From the NCBI RefSeq assembly GCF_027942865.1, contig NC_134509.1, forward strand, positions 24,486,697 to 24,550,696: a stretch of 64,000 nucleotides of DNA. The letters are read 5' to 3'. Under the pieces are notes generated by a model. That model ran no database searches, was not told the origin of the DNA, and worked only from the letters and a program-made list of their open reading frames with translations. The translations under genes were made by a program, and so were the position numbers. This stretch comes from Odontesthes bonariensis (taxonomy: Eukaryota > Chordata > Actinopteri > Atheriniformes > Atherinopsidae). Below are positions 36,760-63,037 of this stretch, in pieces; position 1 is the stretch's first letter; every line of letters starts with the position of its first letter.

Positions 36760-38801
36760 CCTATCGTCTTTTCCTAAGCTCTTTTCTTTGACCTTGTGTA
36801 AACGTCATGGGGTTAAAGAAAGACTGTAAATCTCAAGGATTTAGGATTAGCTACACGGCTATGATGTGGGTCTGCTATTCAACAAAAAGTGCTTTAGATA
36901 CTTTGACTATAGCAACCTTATCACATTGTTAAATGAAAATGAAGTCATATATCATATTAGAGATAATATAGAGTATTGCGTTATTATCAAAGTTCAGAAT
37001 TGAAAAAAAGGAATAGTCCGCTGTATCCTGTGCTAATGGAGATCATTGAGAAAGTACTGGAGCTCCTTTCTCTTAGTATTTAGATAAATCAAACAACTCA
37101 TCTTGGCTGCCACTTACAGAGAGCGAGTTCACAAAGTGAGCAAAATAGTGAGTCATACCTGCAGCAGTTGCTGTTGTAATCTCACAAGCTGCTGACTCGC
37201 CTCCAGTTCAGCTTCTAGTTGAGCCAGGAGCTTTTCGTAGTCAGTCCCAGCCGCAGTTTGACCTGCAGACACAGTGAATTCCCTGCAGTTTCTCAGCCTC
37301 CAGTTTGGCAACAAGTGAAGACACGTACAGATCCCTTTAAAGATTTAATGCGCGCGTTTACCCTCATACAGGACGTCATGCAGTTTCTTCTGCACTCGCC
37401 TCCAACTCTGAACAACTCCTCCGGTCACGTGTTCACCAAGTGTCACCTCAGTTTGGTCCAACTTTTTGTCTCCATCTTGGGCTACATCTACCGTCTCTGA
37501 CAGAGACTGACACAAGAAGTTTATACATTTGCTTAAATGAGTTGCATGGGTTCACCATTCTAACTTTGATTACTCAAAGTTCAGTTTTGATCTTTACTCA
37601 ATGGATTATCAGAATTCTAGAGGTACTTTCTGAGCACCTTTCTGGGGTCTTTGTTCTTGGCGACTTCAAAACCAAGGACTTTAAATCTCAGTTTTCGTGC
37701 CAAAATATACAATAAGTTTTGTTTGCTAAGATCCACAGATCCTGAACATGACTTGTGTTAAAATATTCCATTTGTGATCATCCTTTTTGTGGACATTCCC
37801 CATCATTTGTTTAGCATCAGTGGCTCCATCCTGACCTGCTCCATGTCGACTCGGAGCGCGTGCAGCACAGTGGTGAGGCTGTGGCGCAGCTTCATCGCCT
37901 CTCTCAGCTCTGCTTCTCTGCGCTCCAGCATCAGACGCAGTGTTGCCTCTTCTCGTCTACAGGTTGGAGAAATCAGACAAAGATTGATCAGAGGTAGAGA
38001 CTCTGAAAACAAAATAAAGCGCCAACTTACTTTGCTGTGGACTTGAGGGATTTGCTCAGTTGCTCCCTTTTGCCTCCGTTTCCAGGTGGGAAGTTCAATA
38101 CTTCTATAACTGGGTTGAAAAAACAAAACAAAGAGTCGGATAGATTTGAGGTGTGAGCAAAAACCTGTGTGGATTATTCTGTGGATTTGACAAAGTGAGT
38201 CCCACTGGGTGCTTTCTCCCTCTGTCTGTCAACCAGCTGTGATAGCTTCTCTCTCAGTCTGTTACTGAGCAACTCTCGACGCTTTAGCTCCGCCTCCTGC
38301 TGGTTACACTGCTGCTGCAGACGGGAGCCCTGACAGGAGGAAAGAGCTTTTTGAGAAGAGAAGGAAGAGATTCAGAAAGTGGTCTCTCACACATCCATGT
38401 GCTTACTTTGACTCGTTCACATCTCAACATGTCCTGTAGCCTGGCCACATGCTCATCCAGCTCTTTTAGCTGCTCCTGCAAGATACAAATTGAGTTTGTA
38501 TTTGAAGTTTTAGTCCGTTTGGCTCAGTTAATCTTTTTACCTACCCTGAGTGAATCTCCTTGATCTCTGTGCTCCTCCCTGTCAGTCCACCAGGAGGTGC
38601 TGGGAGGGGGTTTCTTCAAGGGGTTTGGATCCCCACGCAGATATGTGTCTGTAGCAGAAAAACGAGGTGAGAAGACATGTCTAAAAGGGTGAAAGACTGA
38701 AGCTCTTGGATCGTGTCTGTGAATTTCAGGTAAAAATTCAGGCAATTACCCGAGTACTCGTGCAGTTCTTCAAATCTCCGCTGGCCAAACCAGGAAGCCA
38801 T
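35564..38801 (-). CDS. ssx2ip-like: Afadin- and alpha-actinin-binding protein-like (ADIP family, short SSX2IP paralogue)
   Basis: SSX2IP/ADIP proteins act at centriolar satellites, centrosomes and adherens junctions. Coding exons: 38750-38801, 38545-38648, 38407-38475, 38206-38329, 38031-38109, 37836-37956, 37362-37506, 37159-37262, 36149-36310, 35880-35994, 35564-35799; 1,311 nt, 436 aa, against about 614 aa for human SSX2IP. Family hallmarks in order: IEVLNFPPGNGGKREQLSKS (cf. the ILNYVGRADGKR region), QSWRRVQKKLHDVLYEG, LEAELEASQQLVRLQQQLLQ, and WAELDHQRRTFERERQAFTD plus AAIRL. Much of the protein is predicted coiled coil. The N-terminus MASWFGQRRFEELHEY does not resemble SSX2IP, so this is a shortened or divergent paralogue. 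Donor of exon 4 (GTGGGA) and the final exon are the weakest joins. Confidence 0.85.
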
Positions 38802-41800
38802 TTATGTCCTAAATTCATGTATAGGTAAACAGTCATTTGTACACACAACAGTTCAACTAATGGTATATGAGCTCATACGTTTCTGGTAACCACAGTTACA
38901 TAATCATTTACAAGTGTCCATACCTGAGCAGCTGAACCTCCTCACCTGGAAGCTGCTTAATTTATTTCCAGGTGATGGCACTTCTGCTAATTACTCACAG
39001 TGGACAACGGGTTGAGGCTTTAACTTCCTAATCAGGTTAACTTCCTCCTAATAGTCCACATTTAGTAACCACTTCTCATTTAATGTGCTTTCTGAGATTA
39101 TTGCCGAAGAAAGATGAGCTACACCCAGACTGTGTATTTAGGTCGACATATGATAAATCTTCTGTAGAGCTGAAACAGGGTTGGTTGTAAAATTCACATC
39201 ATACCAGTCTGTGACTGTTATCCAGTAACTCTGAGGTCTCGATCGTGTCCTTTTCCCTGGGAGCATAAATGAAGCAGATACAGCATGCATTGCCAATACT
39301 TATTTATTTTGTTTTCCTTACAAATAGACTGTCTTCATCAGTTAAGATCATCTTGAGTCGACAGTTAACACAGTGATTCTGGTGATATCCTGCAGAGATT
39401 TGACTTCACACGTTAAAAAAGAGAAAAATCAGTCAAACGTTTAAAAACAGACAAATTAAAGTGATTATTTCACTTTGCTATTTGCACAAAGAATTGATAT
39501 TCAAAACCACATGCAGCATTTTATCTGTGGGTGTGTTTAAAACAATCATCCAAAGTTAAAAGATACAGGTGGTAGAAGATTTGGTTGATTGGAGTTCGAT
39601 TCCAGTGTGAAAAACAATTAATGCAACAAATCACTGCAGCACAATTTATTAAATACAAACAATATAGAAGGATTTCAACAGACATGAAAATAAAGTGAAA
39701 GGCATCCAATTGTTTTTCTACCATTGTCCAAATAGTTTAAGGCCTTCATTCTTTTCTTTATTGAGACGCAACATATACAGGCAAACAAACTTTAAAAGGC
39801 TTTTAAATACATCTATATAGAGACAGGCTGGGATGGAAGGTTATTCAACAATCAGATTCCCCAAACCGACAGAGTTAGTCTGTACCATGTTGTAGTACCT
39901 CAAGGTAAAAATAACTGAATATCGTCTCAAATACATGAGTAGTAGAAGGCACCAGTGTAGCTACAAAGGTAACATGCTGTTTGTTGGCCATGTAGTTCAA
40001 TTTTATTTCTGTAGTGTTATATGGCGACACGAAATTAAACAGTGTATATATAACATGTTTCTATTCCCGATTAGCACCAGGTTTAAATGTATGTGTGATT
40101 ATTCCAGCCAAAATAAAGGAGGAAGCTGTACTTTCAGAAACCATTAAGTTGGGCTGAATCTCAGTGATCGGAAACGAACACCGTTTAAATCTGTGGATCG
40201 AGCATGGACATGCTGAACACTGGGTAAACCAAGATTAATCATTAGTCAAGTTAGCGTTGAGAATGTCTTCTGCTCGTTTGTTGAACGCCTAGAATTTGGC
40301 CCTGGTTTAAGGTAACAGATGGGAGTTATTATACCATTAGTTTTTGGCAAAGAAGTGGACACCAACAACCCCCCCCCAGCACCGTGTGCATCGTCCCAAA
40401 AGACACGCTGACAGATCTGGGATGACATCATTCAGAGAAGAAGAAAGGCTTTGCAGACAAATGCAGAAATCCACGTTCCTCCGGCTGCTGTCAAAAAAAA
40501 AACCCAGAGAAAATTAGATAAGACTGAGTGTTTATGGTTGAATCACAATTATCTGCCTCAGTTGTGAAGTCATGTCAGAGGGACACTTCAACAGAAACTT
40601 TGATGTTATTGGTAATATTCTTAGTTTCCCTGCAATGAAAAGACAGAACATGTCTGTGAAAACGTTATTTATTGTTCCATGAAGTGTGGCCATCCCACAT
40701 AATGTCATTTACTCAACCTAAGCACAGCCAGCCAGAATAAGTCAAAATGTGTGTGTGTCGGGCGGTTGGTGGTGTAGTGGGTACAGCAGACGCCCCATTT
40801 ACAAGAGGCTACAGTCCTCGCTGCAGCTGGTCCTGGTTCAAATCCTGCATCGGACGGGCCTTTGCTGCGTGTTATTCCCCCTCTCTCTGCCCCCTGCTTC
40901 CTGTCTCTCTACACTGTCCTATATAATAAAGGAATAAAAATTTTTTTAAAAAGCGTGTGTTTGCAATGTTAAGGCTACAAATTACCAAACGTTCCAACAG
41001 GAGAAACTCCACTTAATGAATTAAATATTTCCTGTTTTGGTTGGTTGGTATTTTGTTTTATGCAGGCCATCATTGACAACTTCAAAACAGCTGCAATGTA
41101 ATTTAACTGTTGAATCATTTGCTGGAAAGAACATATGTTCAGGCTGTAAATTTAAGTCTGAACAGTTGATAGAGGAGAGCAGTAAGAGTTCTAAGTCCCA
41201 GTAAAGCTAATTCAGATATTTACATGGAAACAAACTACATGTGTTCGACAGTAGTTACTTAAAACACGTGAGGTCACTTTCAACACTCTTTTTTTGCTCT
41301 TGAATTTTAGGGTATGTCTAAAACTACAAATCCATGATGCAATGGGAGAACATCAGACAAGCTAAAGTTACGACCCAAGATTAGAACAGTATAAATAAAC
41401 CTACATCAATACATTAGACTCGGACTAGCAACAAGCCAGCTAACTGTTCTGCCTTCATTATGGAAATGCATCTTCACCAGAATTTACAGAACTTGGGCTG
41501 TCAACTTTAAATGCAGAGCAAAAATAAAAACAAGGAAAAGCAGAGACAGCAGCACGTCGAGGAGGTTCGAGGGCAGCACGCCTACTGAGATAACTGAAGT
41601 TTCAGGACTAACTACAGTCAGATGGATTATTTTGTGCAGACATGCAATATTCCGAGTTCAGGATCACTCCCAACACCCGGCTCATGTTTCACCTGACACT
41701 TTTACTGGAGACAGTAAGGATTAATGGATACACTGATACACTCCTGGAACCCCCGCTTTAGTTTTTAAGCTACGTCAATGAATGTCTGCTGAATCAGCAG

Positions 41801-42589
41801 AAGCTAAGACTTACCTGTTACAAGAATGTTCCACAATGTTGGTAACTTGACCGAAACATCCAATACCTGCTGTGTGCGTTTGGGATTGCACATGTAAGCA
41901 GTTTGCTTTGGTTAAAATGAGATCTGAGATCAGTCAGTGTCTTAGAGCTGTGATCACTGCTCATCTTCTTGTGAATCTGAGACCTTATATTATGTGCTTA
42001 ACTGTTTAAATCATTCATGTTTGGCTGGGTGGTTACAGACACATCTGTGTGTGATGTGAGAAACTCAGAACACAGATTTATTTCTGCTTTACTCAAACTT
42101 GAAAGAACTGGGACACAGTGAATCTGTGATTAGTTGTGCTGCATACACATGCACTCCTATCCACTGTGCACCGCAGACCATCATGTCTGCTGTGAATATT
42201 TTAACACAGGTCAAATTGGAGAGGAAATACTACACAAAAGGACCTTTTCCTGAAGAAAACGCTGTTCCAAACATGGAGTCTTTGTGAGGACTAAAGTATC
42301 TTTCACATCGTCTGCCACTGACTAACATCTGTCCTCCGTTTTAAACAGTTAACTTTCAGTGCCATGGTCAAGTGAACAGTAGTAATTATCAGCTCCACTT
42401 CTGATTGGCTGAGAGATAAACAGGACAGTTAGGTGAGCATCGTAATTTTTATTTTCTAAATGCAGTCTCACATGGAGCCTCTGAAAGTGAAAGGAGCACA
42501 AACTAATGGATAAAATGTGACGCGATGAATCCAATTTACCAGTCTGAACGGAAACCAGCAACTCACTTTCTGTCCAGTTGTGTAAGGGC
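38802..42589. other. Intergenic region without recognised genes
   Basis: About 3.8 kb between the SSX2IP-like start and the GNG5-like poly(A) region. It holds one SINE (40757-40953) and AT-rich unique sequence. A textbook minus-strand donor, CAG|GTAAGT, at 41809-41817 is not attached to any exon I can identify, so an unannotated non-coding transcript or alternative 3' exon cannot be excluded. Confidence 0.4.
40757..40953 (+). mobile_element. tRNA-derived SINE
   Basis: The head resembles a tRNA: box A-like GGTGGTGTAGTGGGTACAGC and box B-like GGTTCAAATCC about 45 bp later. A pyrimidine-rich body (CCTCTCTCTGCCCCCTGC, CCTGTCTCTCTACACTGTCC) and an AATAAAGGAATAAAAA tail follow. This is a common teleost SINE layout. 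Confidence 0.7.
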
Positions 42590-45419
<2,830 letters not shown>

Positions 45420-45435
45420 GACGACGGTTGTCGGT

Positions 45436-45600
45436 ATTATGCTTTATATAAACGACCACAACGCAGCGGAAATGAGCCCAAACTGCTCCAACTCGATTGG
45501 GAAAGAACGCTCACTGGTTACCCCGCCCCTTTCATGTTACCAAGCCAACCCATTGGACACCAATCCCGTCAATCAAAAAGTAAAGCTAAAACCACGCCCC
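45436..45600 (-). promoter_or_regulatory. Putative promoter of the GNG5-like gene
   Basis: CCAAT-type sequences occur at about 45549-45566 (CCATTGG and CCAATCC in opposite senses), and a TATATAAA-like stretch is at about 45443-45451, very close to the start codon. The CG-rich surroundings favour a broad promoter, with the TATA-like run possibly incidental. Confidence 0.3.
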
Positions 45601-47100
45601 TGAAAACATAGGCCATTATTATGAGTTTCCTAGTGAGCATGGGGGTAAAGCGTGACCTTCACGCACAGCATAGTGGCAATTTACCTCTTTATTTAACTCA
45701 TATTAGTTTGGCAGCACTTTAAATTAAATGGGAAATGCTGCGTTGACCACTAATACGACAAATTGTTGCAGATAAACGGGTTAGCCTTGAAACCAAGTAA
45801 AAGTTGTAGATATGTGTGACGTGATTGCTGCTCAAATGTATAGAGGAACAACAACAAAGGAGAAGCTAGGTGTTCAAAGTGATAGTGGTCAGCTCAAATC
45901 TTCTCTATCTGGCAGTTATGAAATTGTAACAGGCTGAGTTGTAATGGGAAATGTTTTGTTTTTCTCACTTTTTTTCTGTGTGTACAAGACTGAAGAACTG
46001 TTAAATGTTCAGATCTAATTGCATGGGGAATTAGCTCACTGCTGCACCCAGCTGGGAGCTTATTGACTGCCAGGGCACTTGGCCGGACGCATTAAGGCAT
46101 AACCTGGCCCGCTTTGTTTGGCTGTCTGAGATGTCTGGTCCTCTCAGTGTCGGGCGAGGCCTCTGCCTGGTGTTTGGGTGGTGCTCAGACTCATGGGGGC
46201 CTGGTTCCTGAGAGCCTCTGTCCTATGGCCATGGGGGCTCTGTTGGCAGCAGAAGGTTCCTCTGCACCCATGACTAAGCACAGTTCATGTAAAACCTGTA
46301 CCATATATTTTGCATGCACACACAAACATTCATTCACCCGTCACATGCTTATCATACAGTTTCTGTCATTCTGTGGTTGTTGACCTTGTTAACACATCCC
46401 TAAGATGTGTTGTGTCGCAAGAGCTATCATGAATAAATTCAGCCATTAATGCTATGTCTGAAAATTTTTGCTCAGTCCAAATGTTTATGTGGAACATTTT
46501 AAGAACCATTCCCAACTACTTGCTAGGTGGGGCTATAGAGCTATTTTTCAAGCAGTGTGATGAAGCATCAGTGCGTCTGTGTACGGATGGGTTAATAGAG
46601 AAGTTAATAAGACCTTTATTTTCCTTCTGCCACTACTGATAATATTCACAACACCCTGAGATGCATCAGCCATCCTCCAATGAAGCTTTTTTAGAGTATT
46701 CACATATTAATCTATCTGAATGTCATATTGGAAAATGTAACTCTCAGTAATAATTTGCCTTTTTATACAATTGTCTGTTTCTAAGACAATAAAGACGGAG
46801 TCAAAAGAGTGCCACCATTTTAATATTTATTCTTTTGTAAAGGTAAGATTGATATATAAGATAACAAAGCAAATTGACTTGCAAACTCAAAACAAGAGTG
46901 AAGAGTAAAACTTAACTTTCACATGGTTGCTTTGAGACATCATGCAATTTTAGCTTTTATTTTCTCTCTTAAAAGATACACATATCATCAAAAATAACAT
47001 CTTAGATCTAAATGATATTACAAAAATGTCTTTGTTTATGTAACCGTTACCAAATGTCTGCTTTGTGTTTAAGGCTGGGACCACACCGCTGCTCTTCGAA
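45601..47100. other. Intergenic region, no recognised genes
   Basis: About 1.5 kb, AT-rich apart from 46040-46290, where a GC-richer block (CCAGCTGGGAGCTTATTGAC ... GGCCATGGGGGCTCTGTTGG) looks like part of an interspersed repeat but was not classified. No frame shows domain similarity. Confidence 0.35.
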
Positions 47101-47104
47101 GGTC

Positions 47105-47110
47105 TTTATT
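47105..47110 (-). other. Candidate polyadenylation signal of the D8C-SRCR-ZP gene
   Basis: Minus-strand AATAAA about 365 bp after the stop at 47474; an alternative lies at 46826-46831. Between 47123 and 47282 a 25-bp motif (CCGAACATCACAAAAAAGAG) occurs twice, 127 bp apart. Confidence 0.4.
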
Positions 47111-47473
47111 TTCCTCAACCTTTCCTTTCCTCTCCGAACATCACAAAAAAGAGGCCATTACAATGATGCAAACATTAACACAAATGAGTAAAACATGGAA
47201 CATACCTAAGAAAATAAAATGCTAAATATAAAGGATAAATTGGGAGCTCATCTTTCCTCCCCGAACATCACAAAAAAGAGGGAAAGTTTAGGCAGGACAG
47301 TGTCTTTTAGAGCACATGTTGCTCCCCCATAAAAGAATATAAAGAAAAGAAAAAAGTTCCACCTGAGTAGTCTAATAAATGTCAGATTAAAAACATAATC
47401 ATTTAGTGGAATTATAAAGAAGCCAAATTAACCCTTGTTACATTTAGTGTATTTGCATGATCAGAGCTTGTGT

Positions 47474-59712
<12,239 letters not shown>

Positions 59713-59933
59713 CTAAAACACAAAGTAGCAGGTCAAGAAAAAGGCAATGTGTTGAAAAAAAATGCTGCCTTTCGCTACATAAAAATCATAATTTTGCCGG
59801 TTTCTGTACTTACTCTGGAGAGACTGAGAGTCAAAGCTGCTGTGGAAAAAACTGAAAAGCTCAACGACAGTGTGAGAATTTATACGCCTGTTTCTGTGTG
59901 CAAAGGACAAGCGGAAGTGATCTTTCTTTCAGT

Positions 59934-59941
59934 TTTATATA
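59934..59941 (-). promoter_or_regulatory. TATA box of the D8C-SRCR-ZP gene
   Basis: TATATAAA on the minus strand about 220 bp upstream of the start codon, with an ETS-like GGAAGTG on the plus strand at about 59912-59918. Distance implies a 5' UTR of roughly 190 bp. This segment is absent from the decayed copy near 63030. Confidence 0.45.
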
Positions 59942-60001
59942 AGGGACAAAAAAAAATCGACTTGGAAAAAGACCTGCCACACCACATTACTCATCTTTAA
60001 C

Positions 60002-61045
60002 TGAATGATTACTGCTACGACACATAAGATTATTAGATAATTACTGTTAATGAGTCCGACTTTAACTCTTCAACTTTAACTGGTGGTTTTCCACACATGA
60101 AGTGCTTGCTTTGCATTCATCTCCAACGCTTCTGTTGGAAATATCAACTTTACTCTTTTTAACCTTTCCTTTGTTGTACACCTTTTGTGTTTTGAGCTGT
60201 CGTCTCGCTGCATGAATCTGAGAGTCAAAAGTCAAAAGTGAGACTAATTGGCATTTCCCTTTAAAGTTTGAAGGTATGATTAACAATTCATTGTTCCATC
60301 ATTAATGACAAGCCATCCTGGACCAGCAAAACAGGCTCTAAGCATGATACTCTCTTCCTCGTGTTTTCATAGATAGTTTTAGATTACATTTTTCCTGAAG
60401 CACTCAGACATTTCCTCTGTTCATGCCAAGATAACATAGTAACACTTCTGCAAACGTGTTGCAAAGGTTTTTGATAAATTCTTGTTAAAAGACAAGGGGC
60501 CGCTCACTTGTGAGTGTTATACCATTGACTGAAAACACCTATTTCACATTAACTGTTAATCTTAGAGGATTACATTTTAAATAACTGCAAAAATATGTTG
60601 GGATCCTTGGTTTTCTGTACCCAGTTGACTTTTCTGTCTTCAAATCAAAGGAGTGCACATAAAAAAAACAAGAGCTGCTGACTCTCTCATCTTCTACATT
60701 AAAGTTATTGGATTGCAAGTGTTGTTGCATATCTGTTCTTATCGTTGCTACATCTGGCATATCTTTAAACTCAACATTTCCAATTATGCTTCAATATTCA
60801 AATGTAAATCGACATTTGCGACGAGCCAGGTAAATGAAAAGGTTGCGTTCTCAAACTTGAAGTACCGGCACTACTTCTCGCTCGTTTTAATTAAAGGCAA
60901 GAATGTTTATGTAACATGCATGCTATGCCCAGGAAAAAAGACTTTATCCACGTCTGCCTCAAGCAACCCGAATCTTATGAAGCACCTCACATCAACACAT
61001 GCCAACATGACACCTGTTGCTGCTGCTGCTTAGTGGCAGGCTGCA
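60002..61045 (+). mobile_element. Transposon-derived DNA with BED zinc-finger fragment, copy 1
   Basis: Plus strand near 60830-61030 encodes LKYRHYFSLVLIKGKNVYV followed by a CMLC pair and HLTSTH: a BED-type C-x2-C ... H-x4-H finger as found at the N-terminus of hAT transposases. No transposase body follows; it ends VAAAA-stop. The stretch 60290-60420 resembles part of a Tc1 transposase on the minus strand (GCTGGTCCAGGATGG). The whole block recurs at 63038-64000. Confidence 0.55.
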
Positions 61046-62009
61046 ATCTATTGAGTTCAAATAAATACCAAATGTTCTAAAATACTATACATACTGTTTT
61101 TATTCTTCAATCAGTTATTATCAACATATTTGATGTTAAAGATGTTATAGAACATATTAGCGTTATAGAACATGAAAAATAACATCACAGTTACTTTACT
61201 GAGTAACTAATTACTCTGACAATGAGGTAATTGAGTTACTAACTCAATTACTTTTTGGGAGAAGTCATTTTTAAAGTAAGATGACCAACACTGATTATTC
61301 GAAGAGTTATGAAATTTTTACAACATTTTTTGCCGGTGAGTACGTGAGAGCATTACAATGAGGGAGTTGTTCAAAAGAAAACTCTTTGTCACTTAGGTGA
61401 AAACACTGTCAAGAATCCAGTTGCTGTTTAGCACAAATAACTTACTGTCAGTGTGTTGACATCTCTTTTCAACAAAACACCCTCTGCTGTAGATATTTGG
61501 GTGTTTTCTTAAATAGACTTCCTTGTTCCCATCACCATTGACTGTATCTTTGAAGTGCCTTGAGATGAGATTTGAGGTGATTTGGTGCCATATAAGTAAA
61601 ACCGAATTGAACAGAACTGAATTTCATTGGGATTCAAATCTGGCCTTTAATTTAGTAATTTCTTAATCCTCCATTTCTTCTTTTTGGGTCAATCCAACGG
61701 GAGTTGTTTGAGATGTTCACCTCTTCTACGCTCTTTTCTTTCGTGGGGAAATGATTCGGTTCTAATGATTTATCTAATGAGTTATCTATTCAATTAAATT
61801 GGTCAAATGAATAGTGTTTGCTTATACAATTATATTATTTTACTGCTTATTTAACACTTTTAAACTCATGTTACATGTCAGCTAAGCATAAAAAAAGTGA
61901 GTCATTATTTTTCTGTACTCTCAGACTGAACTTTCGTAAGTTGTGCAACAATTCTCAACAAACCTACACATTTGGTACACGTGGTAAATGCTGCAGATTC
62001 CACATGGAT
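61046..62009. other. Non-coding stretch between duplicated blocks
   Basis: AT-rich. 61190-61270 has the TAACTAATTACTCTG / CAATTACTTTTTGGG pattern often seen at hAT element ends, and a low-complexity repeat tail follows at 61550-61620. No gene recognised. Confidence 0.35.
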
Positions 62010-62455
62010 ACATGGAGTCATCATCTAGTGGAGTGTAGTGCTCACAGGGATCAGCACATTGGGCAATGCCGTTGTAGCTGATGCAGTCCATGCCTGAAGG
62101 ACTATGTTTCCACAGACTTAGAGGAGGCATCTGATGTGGTCCTGGGGGAAGGCTGCAGGCATTCAAAGGAGCCTGGTGTGTTTGAGCAAATCTGAGGAGG
62201 ATTGCAGGGAGAGTCTGGGAGGGAACACTCGTCAATGTCCGCACAGCCAAAGTCTGGTGACCAGTTGTAACCTTGGCGACAGCAAGAAGAGTCGATACAG
62301 ACTTTTGTATCGTAGCAGGTAAGACCATCGCCCACAAAACCATCTTTACAGAAACATGAGAAGGCTTTGCTGGCGAAAGCGTCGCCTCTTCCTCGTGACT
62401 CCAAGCAGGTGGCTTCCCTATGGCATGCGTCACAGCTGGAAACAAGCTTCCCTGA
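62010..62455 (-). pseudogene. Broken uromodulin-like fragment: EGF pair plus truncated D8C
   Basis: After a good acceptor at about 62452-62455 the minus strand encodes SSCDACHREATC ... FCKDGFVGDGLTC, then SSCCRQGYNWSPDFGC, then a calcium-binding EGF DIDECSLPDSPCNPPQICSN with TPGSFEC, as in uromodulin. It runs into D8C sequence PSGMDCISYNGIAQCADPC and EHYTPLDDD. Against the intact gene at 59430-59483 there is a 4-nt deletion just before PSGMDC, shifting frame, and the D8C homology stops abruptly after PLDDD at about 62022. No signal-peptide exon lies upstream. The intact gene lacks the EGF pair, so this derives from a neighbour or ancestor with more domains. Confidence 0.75.
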
Positions 62456-63035
62456 GTAAAATATTGGGAGAATTTTATGTATACTGTATTGGCCATTTGT
62501 CCATAAAAAAAACAATTAAACTTAAACCAAACAAAATCTAAAGGCCACTGATGCACCGTGGGGGTGTGGTTTAACGCAGGCAAAAGAAGATGAATGTCCA
62601 AGCTGAATTCTTGCATTTTCTGATGATTCATTTCAAAATAATAAAACAAACAAAAGAACAAAGAAAACCATGCCTGCTGCTCTCCCCTTTTCCCTGTTAA
62701 AAAACCATTGGCCCACCCAGGTGCATGCTGGTACTCCAGGTGCCTACCTAAACAAATAACTTCAGGTGCCCAGTGTGACCCAATTACTAAATATCCTAAA
62801 TAAATAACTAACTAAGAATATTAGCAAAAAATCTAATCTAAATAAAGCACTGAAATTAATCAAATAAAGTTACTCATAATTAGCTAATTGAATTTACAAC
62901 GAGAACCAAAAAACAAAAACTAACTTCACAAATAGGTCCTGTACACGAATGAAAAATTTTACCTGCAAGTGATGTCACATCTATTAAATCTGTCTGATGC
63001 AAGAATATCTTTGTAGTGAGTCAGTGTTATAATTT
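62456..63035. other. Flank of the decayed copy, no gene
   Basis: 62939-63032 matches the intron and exon-1 flank at 59509-59620 of the intact gene, then homology jumps directly to the counterpart of 60002. The segment with signal-peptide exon, TATA box and promoter (about 59620-60001) is missing. 62700-62930 is unclassified AT-rich sequence. Confidence 0.6.
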
Positions 63036-63037
63036 CA

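Noticed and set aside
46114-46383. Plus-strand frame of 89 codons in the GC-richer block
   Set aside because: No domain, no splice support, and the block looks like an interspersed repeat.
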